Assembly (NCBI RefSeq): GCF_020982545.1
Contig: NZ_JAJKLK010000001.1
Location: 1,302,001-1,366,000, forward strand
Source of the DNA: Streptomyces sp. MNU76
GTDB taxonomy: Bacteria; Actinomycetota; Actinomycetes; Streptomycetales; Streptomycetaceae
DNA length: 64,000 nucleotides
Reading direction: 5' to 3'
Position numbers and translations under genes: made by a program. Of this stretch, positions 62,475 to 64,000 are shown piece after piece (position 1 is the first letter of the stretch; each line of letters starts with the position of its first letter). The notes under the pieces were generated by a model. The model searched no databases. It had not been told where the DNA came from and saw nothing but the letters and a program-made list of their open reading frames with translations.

Positions 62475-63596
62475 TCAGCGGCGCGACATGTAGATGTCGA
62501 GCGCCTTGTGGAGCAGCTTGTTCAGCGGGAAGTCCCACTCACCGAGGTACTCGGCGGCCTGTCCGCCCGTGCCCACCTTGAACTGGATCAGGCCGAAGAG
62601 GTGATCCGTCTCGTCCAGCGAGTCGGAGATGCCTCGCAGGTCGTAGACGGTCGCGCCGAGGGCGTAGGCGTCGCGCAGCATGCGCCACTGCATCGCGTTC
62701 GAGGGCCGGACCTCACGGCCGATGTTGTCCGAGGCACCGTAGGAGTACCAGACGTGCCCGCCGACGACGAGCATGGTCGCCGCGGACAGGTTCACGCCGT
62801 TGTGCCGGGCGAAATAGAGCCGCATGCGGTTGGGGTCCTCGGTGTTGAGGGCCGTCCACATGCGCTGGAAGTAGGACAGCGGGCGGGGCCGGAAGCGGTC
62901 GCGCACGGCAGTGATCTCGTACAGCCGCTGCCACTCCTCCAGGTCGTGATAGCCGCCTTGGACGACCTCGACCCCGGCCTTCTCGGCCTTCTTGATGTTG
63001 CGGCGCCACAGCTGGTTGAAGTTCTTGTGGACCTCTTCCAGGGACCGGTTGGCGAGCGGCACCTGGTAGACGTAGCGCGGCTGTACGTCACCGAAGCCGG
63101 CCCCGCCGTCCTCCCCCTGTTGCCAGCCCATGCGGCGCAGTTTGTCGGCGACCTCGAAGGCCCGCGGTTCGATGAAGTCGGCCTCGATGTCGCGCAGGCG
63201 CTTCACGTCCGGGTTCTGGATGCCCGCCTTGATGGAGGTGGCCTCCCAGCGCCGGATGATCACCGGCGGGCCCATCTTCACCGAGAAGGCGCCCTGGTGC
63301 TTGAGGTGCGCGAGCATCGGCTCCAGCCAGTCGGTCAGGTTCGGTGCGAACCAGTTGATGACCGGACCTTCGGGCAGATACGCGAGGTAGCGCTTGATCT
63401 TGGGCAGCTGGCGATACAGCACCAGGCCGGCGCCGACCATCTCGCCCGTCCTGTCGTCGAACCACCCGAGGCTCTCGGAGCGCCACTCGGCCTTGACGTC
63501 GGCCCAGGCCGGGACCTGCATGTGGCTAGCCGAGGGCAGGCTCTGGATGTATGCCAGATGCTGCTCACGGCTGATCGTCCTCAGGGTCAGGCTCAT
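62475..63596 (-). CDS. femX: FemX-type lipid II glycyltransferase
   Basis: 373 residues from ATG 63596 (GAGGAGC 9 bases upstream). Fem-family (GNAT-fold) peptidyl-tRNA-dependent enzyme; in S. coelicolor FemX adds Gly to the LL-DAP side chain of lipid II. Signatures: PSASHMQVPAWADVKAEWRS (~20-39), YLPEGPVINW, NFNQLWRRNIKKAEKAGVEV (~195-214), YFARHNGVNLSAATMLVVGG, VWYSYGASDNIGREVRPSNA, GLIQFKVGTGGQAAEYLGEW, and the conserved end LNKLLHKALDIYMSRR. Length and motifs are complete. Confidence 0.93.
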   Translation of the reverse strand: MSLTLRTISREQHLAYIQSLPSASHMQVPAWADVKAEWRSESLGWFDDRTGEMVGAGLVLYRQLPKIKRYLAYLPEGPVINWFAPNLTDWLEPMLAHLKHQGAFSVKMGPPVIIRRWEATSIKAGIQNPDVKRLRDIEADFIEPRAFEVADKLRRMGWQQGEDGGAGFGDVQPRYVYQVPLANRSLEEVHKNFNQLWRRNIKKAEKAGVEVVQGGYHDLEEWQRLYEITAVRDRFRPRPLSYFQRMWTALNTEDPNRMRLYFARHNGVNLSAATMLVVGGHVWYSYGASDNIGREVRPSNAMQWRMLRDAYALGATVYDLRGISDSLDETDHLFGLIQFKVGTGGQAAEYLGEWDFPLNKLLHKALDIYMSRR

Positions 63597-63821
63597 TCGG
63601 GGCGCTCCTCGGGCTGGTGTGTCCCCATGGGTACAGGGGCTCCGGCTCTCGCGCCGAAGCCTACTGCGCCCTGCGGGCGCCCCGAATGGCTGTATGGAAC
63701 CTGGAAGCCCGCCCAGCACGTGGTCAGGACGTCAGGTGGTGTTATTCGGCCGCTTGGTCCGATGTGAGACCACGGACAGCATGGCGCACCGGCCGCCGAC
63801 CGTTCGACCGGGGCGGCGGAG

Positions 63822-64000
63822 TCAGCCGATGACCCCGCCGAAGAGACCCCCGTGGGCCATGCCGAGGAAGAATCCGACGGCCGAGGCACCGAGACCCACG
63901 ATCAGGCCGAAGCGCTCACGGGTCGTCTCCGAGATGAACTGCCCGTACGCGCCGGTCAGAATTCCCACCAGGCCCGTCCAGGAACTGAGCAGGTGCAGAT
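63822..64000 (-). CDS. Small membrane protein, N-terminus beyond the window
   Basis: C-terminal ~58 residues: LHLLSSWTGLVGILTGAYGQ, FISETTRERFGLIVGLGASA, VGFFLGMAHGGLFGGVIG, stop TGA at 63822-63824. Two hydrophobic stretches end in a Gly-rich tail. In S. coelicolor a small membrane protein precedes femX near the origin. Function unknown. The gap 63597-63821 holds nothing else I can support. Confidence 0.8.
   Translation of the reverse strand, partial: LHLLSSWTGLVGILTGAYGQFISETTRERFGLIVGLGASAVGFFLGMAHGGLFGGVIG

Overview
The window is high-GC actinobacterial DNA, almost certainly Streptomyces. The evidence is a very GC-rich third codon position, frequent GTG/TTG starts, 4-bp stop/start overlaps, and the complete Streptomyces-type division and cell-wall (dcw) cluster rsmH-ftsL-ftsI-murE-murF-mraY-murD-ftsW-murG-ftsQ-ftsZ-pgeF-yggS-sepF-yggT-divIVA followed by ileS. 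It also has Streptomyces-type parS sites (GTTTCACGTGAAAC), femX and murJ.

Left block (1-18.3 kb): end of an FAD oxidoreductase, an Rv2175c-like DNA-binding protein, thiE (frameshifted), metF, a Tyr/Gln-rich membrane protein, a phytoene-desaturase-like oxidoreductase, a TetR/YhgE/ABC efflux-type operon with a clear operator, a SAV_6107-type HEPN protein under a DNA-damage-type promoter, a methyltransferase, a DUF3040 protein, a moxR/DUF58/transglutaminase operon and a beta-carbonic anhydrase.

Middle block (18.4-44.3 kb): the dcw cluster, all on the plus strand. It makes and flips lipid II precursors (murE/F, mraY, murD, murG, ftsW), builds the septum (ftsL/I/Q/Z, sepF) and directs polar growth (divIVA). 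Next come ileS (minus strand, behind a translational T-box riboswitch), a dksA-like gene with a histone-like tail, lspA, an RluD-type pseudouridine synthase, a broken GNAT gene and the first ~66 codons of a cation:proton antiporter.

At about 44.34 kb the antiporter stops abruptly and runs into the 3' end of sigM on the other strand. Everything to the right is the origin-proximal Streptomyces block: sigM, MurJ-associated pseudokinase, murJ, DUF6049 protein, cca/pcnA, MFS, ino1, padR, class A PBP, GT87-like membrane protein, alanine-racemase-like, femX. It carries three parS sites. From memory, these two blocks are roughly 2 Mb apart in S. coelicolor (SCO2071-2106 and SCO3892-3905), so the junction is either a large rearrangement or an assembly misjoin.

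At least ten apparent single-base indels lie in G/C runs (thiE, ftsL, ftsQ, GNAT, antiporter, pseudokinase), with another implied in or after ftsI. Several hit essential genes, so most are probably sequencing errors. No CRISPR array, rRNA, tRNA, insertion sequence or prophage was seen.
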